NCBI RefSeq assembly: GCF_004353905.1
Contig: NZ_SMOD01000048.1
Span: forward strand, 1 to 55,016
Length of the DNA stretch: 55,016 bases
Origin: Paraburkholderia guartelaensis
GTDB lineage: Bacteria; Pseudomonadota; Gammaproteobacteria; Burkholderiales; Burkholderiaceae
Direction: 5' to 3'
Every line of letters starts with the position of its first letter. The stretch's first letter is position 1. Under the pieces are notes generated by a model, which was given only the letters and a program-made list of their open reading frames with translations, was not told where the DNA came from and did no database searches. The position numbers were made by a program, and so were the translations under genes. Positions 10,034 to 19,516 of the stretch are shown here, one piece after another.

Positions 10034-10424
10034 GATGGAGATGGGCCTTCAGCAGTTGCGTGATCAACTCCAGCTCGTCGACCAGGGCGACAAACGTGGA
10101 TTCGGATAGCCGACCAGCCACGCGCGCCGTGTTCGCCACGTGCACAAGCTGGTTGAGGTTGTTGCCAGTCTTGTTGATCACGTACATGATTCGTTGCCGC
10201 TCAATGGTCGCGGGTGGGCGCGCGACGATCTGCGTGCGGTTCGTCAGGATGCATTCGCGCAAAAAAACAGACGGACTCATGCCGGAGCGTTCGACCTTTT
10301 CATTGAAGACCTGCCACTGTTCTTCGGTGAGCCGCGTGCTGACCGGCCTGCCGAGCGCCTTTTGCGCTTTTTTGCGACCACGGCGCCTGGCTTGCGCCAC
10401 AACATTGAGATCGTCTGCGCTCAT
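10023..10424 (-). CDS. mobC: MobC-like relaxosome accessory protein
   Basis: A 133-residue basic protein. The first third is rich in Arg/Lys (RRRGRKKAQKALGRPVSTRL) and is followed by a ribbon-helix-helix-like segment (TEEQWQVFNEKVERSGMSPS). The conserved MobC motif is read as NKTGNNLNQLVHVANTARVA. MobC proteins bind near oriT and help the relaxase open and nick DNA. It sits directly before the relaxase gene and overlaps it, the usual order for such pairs. An ATG at 10424 is the first good start. Confidence 0.88.
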   Translation of the reverse strand: MSADDLNVVAQARRRGRKKAQKALGRPVSTRLTEEQWQVFNEKVERSGMSPSVFLRECILTNRTQIVARPPATIERQRIMYVINKTGNNLNQLVHVANTARVAGRLSESTFVALVDELELITQLLKAHLHRVD

Positions 10425-10486
10425 CGCATGTTTTCCGTTACCAGAGAGACATCGGGCAGCGAACTGCCGCCACCGGCGTGCAACAG
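10425..10486 (-). other. Candidate oriT-proximal gap with small hairpin
   Basis: The 62-base gap between trbM and mobC holds a short inverted repeat, GGCAG (10455-10459) and CTGCC (10464-10468), with loop CGAA. Position next to mobC and relaxase is the only reason to suggest an origin of transfer. No nic site consensus was recognised. Confidence 0.2.
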
Positions 10487-10822
10487 TCAGGGGCCGTACT
10501 GGGTTCGCCCGTATTGCGAATTGACTGGCCCCTTCACGTCACTCCCGGCTGACTGGCACTGGTTCAGGAAATCGCCTCGCGCGTTGGCCGTGCCGCCCTC
10601 ATCGAAGTGACCGTGATGAAAACGGACGATGGAAAAGTAGCCCGTCTCGTATTCGGCGCACGTTTTGCCGCCATTGCCACCCATGATCAACCCGGCGAGA
10701 CAGAGCACCGCGCCACACGCGTCCTGGTTATCATCGGCGTGCGCCCGCGGCGTGGCGAGCGCACAGGCCAGTGCCGCGCTGCACAGCGCGGCCGCAATCG
10801 ACCGTCGTTTCATTGCGTTCAT
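10487..10822 (-). CDS. trbM: TrbM-family conjugal transfer protein
   Basis: A 111-residue exported protein: signal peptide (MKRRSIAAALCSAALACALA, cleavage near APRAHA-D), then the TrbM/KikA hallmark CGAVLCLAGLIMGG, a Cys-containing GKTCAEYETGYFSI and a late Cys in FLNQCQSA. The conserved Cys residues suggest a disulfide in the periplasm. TrbM-type proteins accompany P-type transfer systems; their exact role is unsettled. An ATG three codons downstream (MKRRS) is an equally good start. It lies between the coiled-coil membrane protein and mobC. Confidence 0.85.
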   Translation of the reverse strand: MNAMKRRSIAAALCSAALACALATPRAHADDNQDACGAVLCLAGLIMGGNGGKTCAEYETGYFSIVRFHHGHFDEGGTANARGDFLNQCQSAGSDVKGPVNSQYGRTQYGP

Positions 10823-10861
10823 GATCTAACGTTCCCCTCCAGGAGATGCGGTGGTTTTCGG

Positions 10862-11353
10862 CTACGTGAGCGTGTGTGCCAGACGGGCAACGACCCAGAT
10901 GAGCGCGGCGCCCGCGCAGAACGCAATGCCCATGAAGGCGACGAGCGAACCGGTTGCTGCAACTGCCGGATTCGTGGGTACGACGCGACCACGCGATTCA
11001 ACGGCAGCCCGCAGCCGCGCCAGTTCGTCCACGACATCCGCGGTTGCCGCACGTCGCGCCTGGTCAGCCGCCTTCGCGGCCACCTCGCCGATGAACGCCT
11101 GGCGCGATTGCGTGAGCAGCTTCGTCAGTTGCGTGTTCTCCTCGCGCAGCGCCTGCACCGTCGCGGTCAGTTTCTGGTCGGTGGACTCCATTAGCGCGAC
11201 AACATGGTGTTGTGCATCCACGACCTTCATCTGCTCGATCAGGATCTCCGCGAGCACGGCCAGCTCGTTCGACGCCGGCATCGTGGCGATCACCTGGCCC
11301 AGGCGCTCAGACGCACGCCCGGCGTGATCCGGCTGCGGCGTCGGCTCGTTCAT
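10862..11353 (-). CDS. Coiled-coil protein with C-terminal membrane anchor (StbC position)
   Basis: A 163-residue protein, mainly helical, with a coiled-coil region around residues 55-120 (LTATVQALREENTQLTKLLT, then ARRAATADVVDELARLRAAV). One membrane helix follows near the C terminus (VAFMGIAFCAGAALIWVVA). Its ATG overlaps the stop of the StbB-like ATPase (ATGA), so translation is probably coupled. The order matches the StbB-StbC pair known in other conjugative plasmids, but sequence identity to StbC could not be checked. Confidence 0.6.
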   Translation of the reverse strand: MNEPTPQPDHAGRASERLGQVIATMPASNELAVLAEILIEQMKVVDAQHHVVALMESTDQKLTATVQALREENTQLTKLLTQSRQAFIGEVAAKAADQARRAATADVVDELARLRAAVESRGRVVPTNPAVAATGSLVAFMGIAFCAGAALIWVVARLAHTLT

Positions 11354-12084
11354 GCATCGACCCCTGCCATCAGTGCGGTAAACGCCTGATCCATCAACGG
11401 CTGGATCGACAGCGCCTTGCGCTTGAGGCCAACCAGCCTCACGAGACGGTCCTTCTCCGGAGCGCTGGCAGCGTCGACCAGCTGCGCCTTGTAGTCCATC
11501 CCGTCGGTCGCGATATCGTGGATCGTGCGACCGGCGGCCGCCGCAAGCGTAAACACGTCGTTCCTTGGGATCAGCGCATCCTGATTCAGTTCGAAAGTCC
11601 GCTTACGCTCATGCAGTTCGAACAGTTGCCCGAAGTGCCGGCGCAGCGTCAGCTCGCGTTCCTCGCTCCTGACCAGATCGACCTTGTTGAGCAGCACACG
11701 GATGCGCCCAGGCTCGACACCGAGATCCGCGAGCATGTCGATCGTCTTGATGGTGTCCTTCATCTGCTTGCTCTCCGGTTCGACCGGCACAATGAAGCAC
11801 GCGTAATCCTCCTGTGCCCCTTCGGCACCATCGAGGCGCTTGAGATACTCCTCGACGTTCGATGCACCGATATCGACCAGCAGATCACGGCCGCGCATCA
11901 GGTCGTCATGCAGTTCATCAAAGCGCGCGGCAATCATCACCTCGACCTTCGGGCCGGCCGAGTCATCCGTATTGATTGACTCAATCTGGCGTACCGACAT
12001 GGACGGCAGCCTTGGCGCGAGCAGTTCGCGGGTCACGGTAGTCTTGCCGACGTTGCCCGAGCAGTTCACGATAGCCATACTCAT
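11350..12084 (-). CDS. stbB: StbB-like P-loop ATPase
   Basis: A 244-residue protein with a Walker A motif right at the N terminus (GNVGKTT, Lys14), a Walker B-like LLVDIGASN and RVLLNKVDL, which looks like an NKxD base-recognition motif. It belongs to the ParA/MinD/GTPase-like P-loop group; the family known from plasmid stability loci as StbB fits best. The start at 12084 (MSMAIVNCSG) has GAGGA 7 bases upstream. It follows the LPD7 protein by about 35 bases and overlaps the next gene by 4. A role in positioning or stabilising the plasmid for transfer is inferred from context. Confidence 0.7.
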   Translation of the reverse strand: MSMAIVNCSGNVGKTTVTRELLAPRLPSMSVRQIESINTDDSAGPKVEVMIAARFDELHDDLMRGRDLLVDIGASNVEEYLKRLDGAEGAQEDYACFIVPVEPESKQMKDTIKTIDMLADLGVEPGRIRVLLNKVDLVRSEERELTLRRHFGQLFELHERKRTFELNQDALIPRNDVFTLAAAAGRTIHDIATDGMDYKAQLVDAASAPEKDRLVRLVGLKRKALSIQPLMDQAFTALMAGVDA

Positions 12085-12119
12085 TTCGAAATCCTCATCA
12101 ATATTGGGAGTTTCGCCAC

Positions 12120-14723
12120 TTACATCACCTTCGGCGCCAGGCCGCCTGTCTGCGCTTGCGCGGGCAGCCGGCTGTTCGACGGGCCCGATGCAGGCGCGGC
12201 CTTCGGCGCCGTCCACGCCGCATGCAGCTCGGCCGCGCGCCTGTCGACCTCGGCCGGGCCGGCGTCACGACCCAGTTCGCCGCGTGCAATCCGGGCCTCG
12301 ATCTCCGTGCCCGCCTGCATGCGAGCGTCGAACCGGCGAATCACCTCGGCACGCATGCGCGCGGGTGCCCGCTCAAGTGACTTTTCAAGGACTTCGCGCA
12401 ACTGCGCGACGGTTTTGGGTGCTTCAGGCGTGGGGGGTGCCGCCATGTCCGCTGCAGGCGAGAAACGCGCAGCGCGCAGTGCCTTCGACGGCGCGGCCGC
12501 TGGATTCTCCGTCGCCGGGTTCGCCTTCTGCGCGACATCCGGCGAGGGTGACGTTCCGGCCTTGATCGTTAGTGCCGCACGTTCACGCTTCGCGGCCTCA
12601 AGCAATGCCTCGTCGCTTTCGGCCGGCTTGAAGCCCTTTACGTCCACATCCGCGAGGGACGCTTCGATCCACGCGTTGCGGCAGAACGTTTCGCTGCCGC
12701 GCACGACGATTGAATCCCAGTTCTTGGCCTTCGCCACCGCCACCATGTCGGCAATCGTTGCGCGATCGTTCTGCCGGGAGTTCAGGCGTGTCCCCACGTC
12801 CTCGAAGTGCGGCTGAGTGGTCGCTCCTGGAGCCCGCTGCGCGCCCGGCTTATCTTCCATGCCTTCGAGCTTCCAGAACCGCCCATCCTTCACCAGGTAG
12901 CGCGAGGCGACGTGAGCGGGCACGTCGTAGCCGTCTTTCGTCACGACCGGCTTGCGTGAGGCAGGATCGACGCCGATCTGGTTGTCGCGGCTGTCGGCGA
13001 CACCGGCAACGCCAGCCTCGTGCGCGTCTGCCGCTGCACCGGCGTCGCCCGCGTGCTGCCCTGGCATCGGCTTGCCCTGTTCGCGCAGCAACCGCTCGGC
13101 GGCCGCCCGCTCGCCGTCGCGCACCGTTCGCACGCGCTCCAGATCCTGCGTCGACACGGAATCGAACACCGGACGCTCGGGTTCGTTCGCCGGATTTTTT
13201 GCGTCCGTTTCATTCTGTGCGGACGTCTGCGTGCGCTGGATCTGCGTGTCGATCATGCCCGACACCGCCGGTGCGTCCATCGACGTATCGTTCGCAGCGC
13301 GGCCGGGCTGAACGACAGGTTCGTTAGCCGCCGCCGCGTTGACAGTCGGGCGAGCGACGTCCTCGTTGCCGGGCACGGCGTTTCCCGTGATGCCACGCAG
13401 CCGCATTGCGTCGTCGATTGCCGCTGCATCGCCGACGTCGGCAAAGGTCACCGCATAGCCATCCGTCTTGACGTCCGGCTGCGCCTGCGAGGCTGGAGAT
13501 TGCGCCGGTGATGCATCGACCTGCCTGTCGAGTGCTTCACGCACGTGGGTCACGAACGGCTCGCGGGCGGCCGGCGACAGAAACGCAAGCTCTTGATCGA
13601 GTGCGGCGGCAACTTCGGGCGCGATCTTGCCTTTCCCGAACTCCTCGCTGATGCGCCCTGTCAGCTCGCGAAAGTCGGCCAGGTCTTTCGCCACCATCGA
13701 CCAGTCCGTTCTGTCCTCGTGCTCACGACCGGTCGCAGGCATCGTGGCCACAGGTTCGAGCGCTTCGGCGATGTCAGCGAAGGTGGCAATGCCGTCGTTG
13801 CGCTCTGGCTCGCGATGGCGATGCCGGTGTTGCGGCGCGACGCTTGCCCCGTCAACCGGAGGCGCGTCGTCCACCGGGTCGGAATCCGTCACGTCGCGCG
13901 CAGGCGTGCGCTCGTCGATTTCCATCGGACTCAAGCCCGCTTCATCGCGAAGTTTGGCCAGCGCTGCGGCTGCCCGTGGCGGCAGGGTCCCGGCCGCAAA
14001 GCCAGTGCGGTTGCGGATCTGCTCGCCAATCGCGCGCTCGCCATCGACAGCGTTGCCGGACATGCGCCACGCTTCACGATGGATCGACTCCAGCCGCTGC
14101 TCAAGCGCGAGCGTATGGTTGACCTCGTTGCCTCGCAGCGTGATCGCCGTCGTAATCGACTGGATCATTTCACGAAAGCGCCGGCCGAGCGCCGCGTCGT
14201 CCAGCTTCGGCTGAGCAGCGTGCCGGCCAACGCGCGCGCCCTGCACATACAGATGTTGCCGGTCGGCGAAATACTGGTGCCGCGCCTGGACACTGGCGTC
14301 CCGCACTCCGTCAATCATCTCGAACGCGGAGGCACCCTGCGCGCGCAAGCGGTCCCGTGCCTCCAGCCCCGCCTTTTCCGCGGCGGCCTGAAGGGAGTCC
14401 CGCACGAAGGCGTGGGACTCATCGAGCGGTTGACCCATTAGCTCGCTCAGCCGTACGGCTTCCCGCTCGATGTCGGCTTCACTGCCGAACAGCGTCTGCT
14501 GCTGCCCGCGTACTGGTTGACGTGCCGGCCGGCCGTCCTGCGCTGTCTGCGGCTCATGCGCTGGAATCCACCGCGCAAACGGCCCAACGTCAGTGCCACC
14601 CGGCACGTACCATTTTTTCGATCGCCGGTCGAACCTGGCGCCCAGATCGTGCGCCGCGTCCTTCTCCCTGAACGGGACGTCCAGATACGTCCGTTTGCCT
14701 TTCGGCCTTTTCGGGTCAGCCAT
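12120..14723 (-). CDS. DUF5710/LPD7 large polyvalent protein
   Basis: An 867-residue soluble protein. The first ~50 residues (KRTYLDVPFREKDAAHDLGA, then RSKKWYVPGGTDVGPFARW) are a DUF5710 domain, a small module often found at the ends of primase-like and antirestriction plasmid proteins. A long, low-complexity, Ala/Asp-rich middle follows. Near residues 640-730, the segments YLVKDGRFWKLEG, DRATIADMVAVAKAKNWDSI and VRGSETFCRNAWIEASLADV form an LPD7-like domain like that in the relaxase. Its first 8 bases overlap the end of the coupling protein gene. It may be a transferred or relaxosome-associated effector; no catalytic motif is seen. Confidence 0.75.
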   Translation of the reverse strand: MADPKRPKGKRTYLDVPFREKDAAHDLGARFDRRSKKWYVPGGTDVGPFARWIPAHEPQTAQDGRPARQPVRGQQQTLFGSEADIEREAVRLSELMGQPLDESHAFVRDSLQAAAEKAGLEARDRLRAQGASAFEMIDGVRDASVQARHQYFADRQHLYVQGARVGRHAAQPKLDDAALGRRFREMIQSITTAITLRGNEVNHTLALEQRLESIHREAWRMSGNAVDGERAIGEQIRNRTGFAAGTLPPRAAAALAKLRDEAGLSPMEIDERTPARDVTDSDPVDDAPPVDGASVAPQHRHRHREPERNDGIATFADIAEALEPVATMPATGREHEDRTDWSMVAKDLADFRELTGRISEEFGKGKIAPEVAAALDQELAFLSPAAREPFVTHVREALDRQVDASPAQSPASQAQPDVKTDGYAVTFADVGDAAAIDDAMRLRGITGNAVPGNEDVARPTVNAAAANEPVVQPGRAANDTSMDAPAVSGMIDTQIQRTQTSAQNETDAKNPANEPERPVFDSVSTQDLERVRTVRDGERAAAERLLREQGKPMPGQHAGDAGAAADAHEAGVAGVADSRDNQIGVDPASRKPVVTKDGYDVPAHVASRYLVKDGRFWKLEGMEDKPGAQRAPGATTQPHFEDVGTRLNSRQNDRATIADMVAVAKAKNWDSIVVRGSETFCRNAWIEASLADVDVKGFKPAESDEALLEAAKRERAALTIKAGTSPSPDVAQKANPATENPAAAPSKALRAARFSPAADMAAPPTPEAPKTVAQLREVLEKSLERAPARMRAEVIRRFDARMQAGTEIEARIARGELGRDAGPAEVDRRAAELHAAWTAPKAAPASGPSNSRLPAQAQTGGLAPKVM

Positions 14724-17037
14724 TTAATACCTCCTTTGCCTCGTTGTCCGCCGGCGCGACAGACGCGAGCGCCGGTTCAATCCCGTCCTGGACAGCGTCA
14801 TCCCCGCCTGCCACGTTGAAATCGATGCGGATACCCCCGAGCATTTCGCGCACGTCCGCGCGCATCACGACGCCGAGCTCGGCCAGGTCAGCCTCGAAGC
14901 CTGCGAGCGCCATGCCGGTCGCGAGTGGCCCGGGTGTGCGCTGGTCGAGCGCGAGAAGCTCGGCCGCGGTCAACGGCTTCGCACCGGCCTGACGTGCAAG
15001 ACGGATCTCGCCAGCGGCCCTCGCCGACAGCGCCGCGTGATACGTCTCGGGGCTGTGCGTCGGGATACCGTTCGCGCGCAGCTCACCGGCACGCCAGGCC
15101 GCCTTGATTTCGTCTTCGGTGGGCAGGCGCTTGTTGATTGCAGCGAGCATCGGACTGACCGAGCGCATGCGGTCGATGAACAGGTCATCCTCGTAATAGG
15201 TCGCCTTCTCGCACAGGATCGGACGCTGGAAACCAAGCACGATTTCCTGGTCCTGCTCCATGCGCTTCAGTTCCTGATCGAGCATCAACGCGCGGCCCTG
15301 ATCTGACGTGTTCGTGCCGGTCGACGTGTTGCGGCCGTGATTACGGCTTTTCGAGGTTGCCTTCTCGGTGAACGTGCCCAGCGTCTCGGACAGTTCCTTT
15401 GCATCCTGCTGGTTGCCAGGCGCATACGCCACCAGCACTGCGTGGTTGGTGATCAGCGTGCGCGCCCCGGCCGGCCCGTACAGATCGTTCGGCTCCAGCT
15501 GCGCCTTCGACTGCAGGATCGTGAGCAGGCGAATCCAGTAGCCCGCGATGAACGCGTTGCCCTTGTCGAGTACCTCGATGCGACCGAGCGCAGTAAATTC
15601 GTCCCCCACGCCAAGACACTGATATTTGATGGCCGGATCGTCGCCCGGCAGCACGTCGAGGTTGTCCTCGATCCACTGCGTGTAGAACAGGTTGCCGAGC
15701 AGGCTCGCGACGGCAAGCTCACGCACCGGCAGCACAACGTAGATCGACATCAGCTCGCGCCGCACGCGGTCGAGCTCGAAGTCGCATGCGCTCGTCGCCT
15801 GGTCGACGATCGGGTTACTGAACAGGCGCAGACCGGCGTTAAACGTCGCAACAATGTTCAGCATCGTCTCGTCGGGCGAGGCCAGCACGCGCGAGAGCGC
15901 GCCCAGGCAGTCGCCCGACAGCGGCACCCCCTTCTGCGGCTCGTGCTGCATCAGGTCCGACAGGTGCTCACGCACTTTCCTGTCGGGCGTGCTCGCGAGC
16001 CGCAACACCTGTCCGAACGTACACTCACCCGTCATCTCCATCAGGTAGAGCGCGAGGCCCATGAACAGGTCACTCGCCTGCTCATAGAAGAACTTGTTGC
16101 GACCGTCGGTCGTGTGATACAGGCGCGCTGCAATCGCCTGCAGGCGACCGACCCGCACGAAGGATGCACTCTTCGCAATCCTGAAAAGCGGATTCCAGCG
16201 GTGCGTGTAGCCAGTCTGATCAAATGGCGCCCAGCGAAACACCTGCTGGCCGCAGGCCTGCCGGTACCGCGACGTCAGGTCGTAGTTCTCTCCCTTCACA
16301 TCGAGTACGACCACCGAATCCGGAAAGGTGAGCAGATTCGGGATCACAATGGCTGCACCTTTGCGTGAACGCGTTCGCGCAGCAACCATCACGAACTCCG
16401 TTCCGCGAAACGTCAGGTACTTGCCCTTGTAGCGCCCGACGATGATCGACGGGTCGCGGTGATCGCCCTTGCGGCCGCCCCTGTTTCGACTGCGCCCGTT
16501 AGCCTCATCGAGCAGGCCGTACCGCCGAACCTCGTAGCTGTAGGCGAAGCGGGCATCGCCATGCAGCTCGCGCTTCGGCTTCATGACCAGCGCCGCGACG
16601 ATCGCCGCTACCGGCACAAGCGGTACGATGACCGATGCCGCTGTCGCCATTTGCAGCGAGCGTTTCACCGCCTTCACGTCGCCAAAGGCGCGCCAGTAGT
16701 CGTGCAGCGTCCACAGCCCGATTGCGGAGTCCGGCAACTTTTCCAGCTTCGCAAACAGCATCGCGCCGACGTACTGGCCGGCCGCAGCGAGACCGATCAG
16801 AACCACCAGTGCGAGCAGACCGGCCGCGATGATCCGGTCGGCAAGCGTCGCGGTTTTTAGCAGCACGGCGCTCGCACACACGCCCCACAACGCGCACGTC
16901 ACGACGACAAGAGCAATCACGGCCCCCATTTCGACAGGATCGCTGATTGCGTCGAGATGAAGCAGACGGCCGACGGCGAACACGACTGCGCCGGACACAA
17001 GGCCAAGCAGGCCGCCAACAAGGAGACGGGCTTTCAT
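14716..17037 (-). CDS. virD4: VirD4/TraG-type coupling protein with altered Walker A
   Basis: A 773-residue type IV coupling protein, the ATPase that passes the relaxase-DNA complex to the VirB channel. The N terminus carries several membrane helices (residues 5-26, about 35-65, 71-94 and near 130-150). The core reads KYLTFRGTEFVMVAARTRSR then KGAAIVIPNLLTFPDSVVVL, with Walker B at VVLDVKGE. Family members normally have TRSGKG; here codon 225 (16363-16365, CGC) gives Arg in place of the Gly before Lys226. Later motifs (GVGDEFTALGRIEVLDKG, ILQSKAQLE) are normal. It overlaps the LPD7 gene and follows virB11 by about 97 bases. Confidence 0.93.
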   Translation of the reverse strand: MKARLLVGGLLGLVSGAVVFAVGRLLHLDAISDPVEMGAVIALVVVTCALWGVCASAVLLKTATLADRIIAAGLLALVVLIGLAAAGQYVGAMLFAKLEKLPDSAIGLWTLHDYWRAFGDVKAVKRSLQMATAASVIVPLVPVAAIVAALVMKPKRELHGDARFAYSYEVRRYGLLDEANGRSRNRGGRKGDHRDPSIIVGRYKGKYLTFRGTEFVMVAARTRSRKGAAIVIPNLLTFPDSVVVLDVKGENYDLTSRYRQACGQQVFRWAPFDQTGYTHRWNPLFRIAKSASFVRVGRLQAIAARLYHTTDGRNKFFYEQASDLFMGLALYLMEMTGECTFGQVLRLASTPDRKVREHLSDLMQHEPQKGVPLSGDCLGALSRVLASPDETMLNIVATFNAGLRLFSNPIVDQATSACDFELDRVRRELMSIYVVLPVRELAVASLLGNLFYTQWIEDNLDVLPGDDPAIKYQCLGVGDEFTALGRIEVLDKGNAFIAGYWIRLLTILQSKAQLEPNDLYGPAGARTLITNHAVLVAYAPGNQQDAKELSETLGTFTEKATSKSRNHGRNTSTGTNTSDQGRALMLDQELKRMEQDQEIVLGFQRPILCEKATYYEDDLFIDRMRSVSPMLAAINKRLPTEDEIKAAWRAGELRANGIPTHSPETYHAALSARAAGEIRLARQAGAKPLTAAELLALDQRTPGPLATGMALAGFEADLAELGVVMRADVREMLGGIRIDFNVAGGDDAVQDGIEPALASVAPADNEAKEVLNG

Positions 17038-17134
17038 GCTGACGTTCCCACTGCCGCGTGCGTCTGCCGCTCCTGGGGTTCCCGGCCGGTTTGCCTGCCA
17101 CTGTCACCAATGGCGGAATCGTTCGGTCGCGCTC

Positions 17135-18286
17135 TCATGCATCACCTCGCAGCAGCCTGTTTTTCGTCGCCGGATCGAACCAGATTTCCGTCAGATCGCG
17201 GTTCTCCATGAACAGCACCACGTCGACCGTCGTGCGAATCTCGCGCATCAGGTAATCGAACGGGAGCGTCTGGCCGACCGGGCTTTGCTTGACCAGCGTG
17301 GCGATGCGCGTGAGTGTCGCGATCGAGTCGTTCGCGTGCACCGTCGTCAACCCGCCCTGGTGTCCGGTGTTGAGCAGCGTCAGGTAGTCCCAGGTTTCGT
17401 CGCCGCGCAACTCCGCAAGCAGCACGCGATCGAACTTCATGCGCAACGTCGCCTTCACCAGGCGTCGCGCTGGAATCGCCTCGCTGTAGAAGAGGTGAAC
17501 GTGATTTCGATGCAGTGGCAACGGCAGCTCGTGGGTATCCTCGATCGTCGCCAGACGCGCCTCGCGCGGAATGATGGGGATCAGGTCGGCCAGCGCCTTC
17601 ATCAGCGTGGTCTTGCCGGAGCCCGTGCCGCCCACGAGCACGATGTTCAGCCGGTTCAGGATGGCCAGCTTCAGAAACCGCACGACATCGCGCTGCGCGA
17701 GCGCGTCGAGCATCTCATGCTGGAAGCGCGCCAGGCCATTGGCGCCCAGCGCCCGGGACGGATTGAACACCGCAGTGGCACGACTGACGTCCATGCCCTC
17801 TGAGCCTGCCCGTGCCGCCGCAGCATCGATCTCGCCCGGCGTCATTGCGCTACTACCGCCGGGTGCGCCCCGGACCACATCACGGAACCTGGCGAACCGT
17901 CCGGCGTCCGACCACTGCTGTACCGAAAGGCGCGTTGTATTCGGCACGCGAATTGTCAGCGACACAGTGCCCGGCTCGCACGCCGGTGGAATCACGATCT
18001 GGCCGCGCTCGCCGTCGGGCAGGCGCACCGGCTTTTCCGGCTCGGCCGCCGATAGCGGCGGCTTCGCCTTGTTGTAGATGGCCAGCGCCGGTGCGAACTG
18101 GTTCAGCATTTCCAGCGACGCATTCGGAAGATCATGGCGCTGCCAGCCGTCGAGCGTTTCGGTCCAGCCTTCATAAGGCCGGTTAATCGCAAACTCGGTG
18201 ACGCCGGGCATCGCCAGCATTGCGGCGATGCCGAGTGTCTTGAGGTGACTGCGTACCGTAAGACTGTCGTCGTATTGCATACTCAT
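17135..18286 (-). CDS. virB11: VirB11-type traffic ATPase
   Basis: A 383-residue hexameric secretion ATPase. The N-terminal domain (MPGVTEFAINRPYEGW) precedes a RecA-like domain with Walker A GGTGSGKTT (Lys225), ATIEDTHELPL (Asp box), LRMKFDRVLLAELRGDETWD (Walker B region) and TTVHAND (His box). It powers pilus assembly and substrate transfer at the inner membrane together with VirB4 and VirD4. The start at 18286 (MSMQYDD) has GAGGTG at a good distance upstream. The length is slightly above the usual ~340-360. Confidence 0.95.
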   Translation of the reverse strand: MSMQYDDSLTVRSHLKTLGIAAMLAMPGVTEFAINRPYEGWTETLDGWQRHDLPNASLEMLNQFAPALAIYNKAKPPLSAAEPEKPVRLPDGERGQIVIPPACEPGTVSLTIRVPNTTRLSVQQWSDAGRFARFRDVVRGAPGGSSAMTPGEIDAAAARAGSEGMDVSRATAVFNPSRALGANGLARFQHEMLDALAQRDVVRFLKLAILNRLNIVLVGGTGSGKTTLMKALADLIPIIPREARLATIEDTHELPLPLHRNHVHLFYSEAIPARRLVKATLRMKFDRVLLAELRGDETWDYLTLLNTGHQGGLTTVHANDSIATLTRIATLVKQSPVGQTLPFDYLMREIRTTVDVVLFMENRDLTEIWFDPATKNRLLRGDA

Positions 18287-18307
18287 AAGCACCTCGAATT
18301 AAATGAA

Positions 18308-19516
18308 TCAAGGCGTCGCCAGTTCGTACACGTCGGAGAAGTCCACATCGCGCGCAACGAAGATTGTCGTCATCGACCCGTACTGCGAATACGCGGTCGG
18401 CGGTACGTTGATGGTGTTGCGCAGTGCTTCGGCCGCTACCTCACCACCGGCATTCGTGGTGTTGTTAAACTGGATGCCGCTACTGCCCGAGTTCGCGGCC
18501 AGTGTCGACAGCGCCTGACCGGCATCGCTGATCAGGCTGACCATCATGGCGCCGCCAAACCGCGTCCAGAAGTGGTTGTCGACGTAGGCCGGCAGGCCAC
18601 TGCCGCCGAGCGCATCGGCCGCCGGCGAATCGAGTTGCACCTTTACGCCGTCAGGCGTCGTCAGCCGCGTCCAGATCACGAAGATCCGCGCCTGACCCTG
18701 CATCAGCGCCTGCCGCTGCTCGCCCACGACCTCGGAGCCACGCTCGACCAGCAGCACCTTGCCGTTCGCCGAGTACACATCTTTCGCCACGTGGCAGGTG
18801 GTCATGCCCGGGTAGTCGGTCACGATCTCCGCACCCTGCACGCACGGGATCGTCGTCCCCGCAATCAGCAGGAAGTCTCGCGACGGCATCAGTTCCGCCT
18901 TAACCGTTTCCAGCTTCGATGGCTGCAGCTTGCTGTCCAGTCCATCCTTCGCGAATCCGGCATGCGAACCGGTCAACCCGGGCGTGCCACCAGGGGCTGC
19001 CGCGTCAGTCGTCCTCTCATCCTTTGATGTGAGCAGCACGTCGCCATCGAGCTTGCGTTGCGCCGGCGTCTCGACCGCGCTGGCCGCCGTCGCTGCAGCG
19101 GCGCCGTTTCCATTCACTGCACTGGCTACGTTCGCATGCGCAGGTGTAGCAAGCGCCGCGCTAGCTGCAGCCGCTTCCGACGCCATCGCCGCTTCCTCTG
19201 CCCGCTGCTTTTCGATCTTTGCCTTGTCGCGCGCAAAGTCGTGCCGGTCATCTGACGGCTTGTCCTTTGCCGCTTCCGCCCTTGCCGCCTCGGACTCTGC
19301 GTGATGCTGCGCCGACCACCGTTTGATCGCGACACCCACTGCGATCGCACCGAACAGCAGGATCAGCACCATCCCAATGACGATCGGTAGCATCCGGAAC
19401 GGGCTCTTGCGCCTCGTGCGGCCAACACCCGGCACCCCGCGCTCGCCTATGCCGGCGGGCTCGACCGGTGTCGGGTTCGCCAGGTTCGGACCGTTCAGAT
19501 TGATATCGTCACTCAC
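18308..19516 (-). CDS. virB10: VirB10-type channel scaffold protein
   Basis: A 402-residue inner-membrane-anchored protein that spans the periplasm to the outer-membrane pore. Order: a Pro-rich cytoplasmic tail, one membrane helix (IVIGMVLILLFGAIAVGVAI), a charged/Ala-rich periplasmic linker, then the conserved TrbI/VirB10 domain (LIAGTTIPCVQGAEIVTDYP, LVERGSEVVGEQR, LDSPAADALGGSGLPAYVDN). The antenna-loop region follows (MMVSLISDAGQ). Its start overlaps the virB9 stop by 8 bases. Confidence 0.95.
   Translation of the reverse strand: MSDDINLNGPNLANPTPVEPAGIGERGVPGVGRTRRKSPFRMLPIVIGMVLILLFGAIAVGVAIKRWSAQHHAESEAARAEAAKDKPSDDRHDFARDKAKIEKQRAEEAAMASEAAAASAALATPAHANVASAVNGNGAAAATAASAVETPAQRKLDGDVLLTSKDERTTDAAAPGGTPGLTGSHAGFAKDGLDSKLQPSKLETVKAELMPSRDFLLIAGTTIPCVQGAEIVTDYPGMTTCHVAKDVYSANGKVLLVERGSEVVGEQRQALMQGQARIFVIWTRLTTPDGVKVQLDSPAADALGGSGLPAYVDNHFWTRFGGAMMVSLISDAGQALSTLAANSGSSGIQFNNTTNAGGEVAAEALRNTINVPPTAYSQYGSMTTIFVARDVDFSDVYELATP

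Noticed and set aside
8933..10063. A 376-residue plus-strand frame opposite the relaxase
   Set aside because: The relaxase on the other strand has the HxH signature and LPD7 domain; this frame has no family features.
12710..14441. Long plus-strand frames opposite the DUF5710/LPD7 gene
   Set aside because: They are high-GC shadow frames, very rich in Arg, with no start context or motif.
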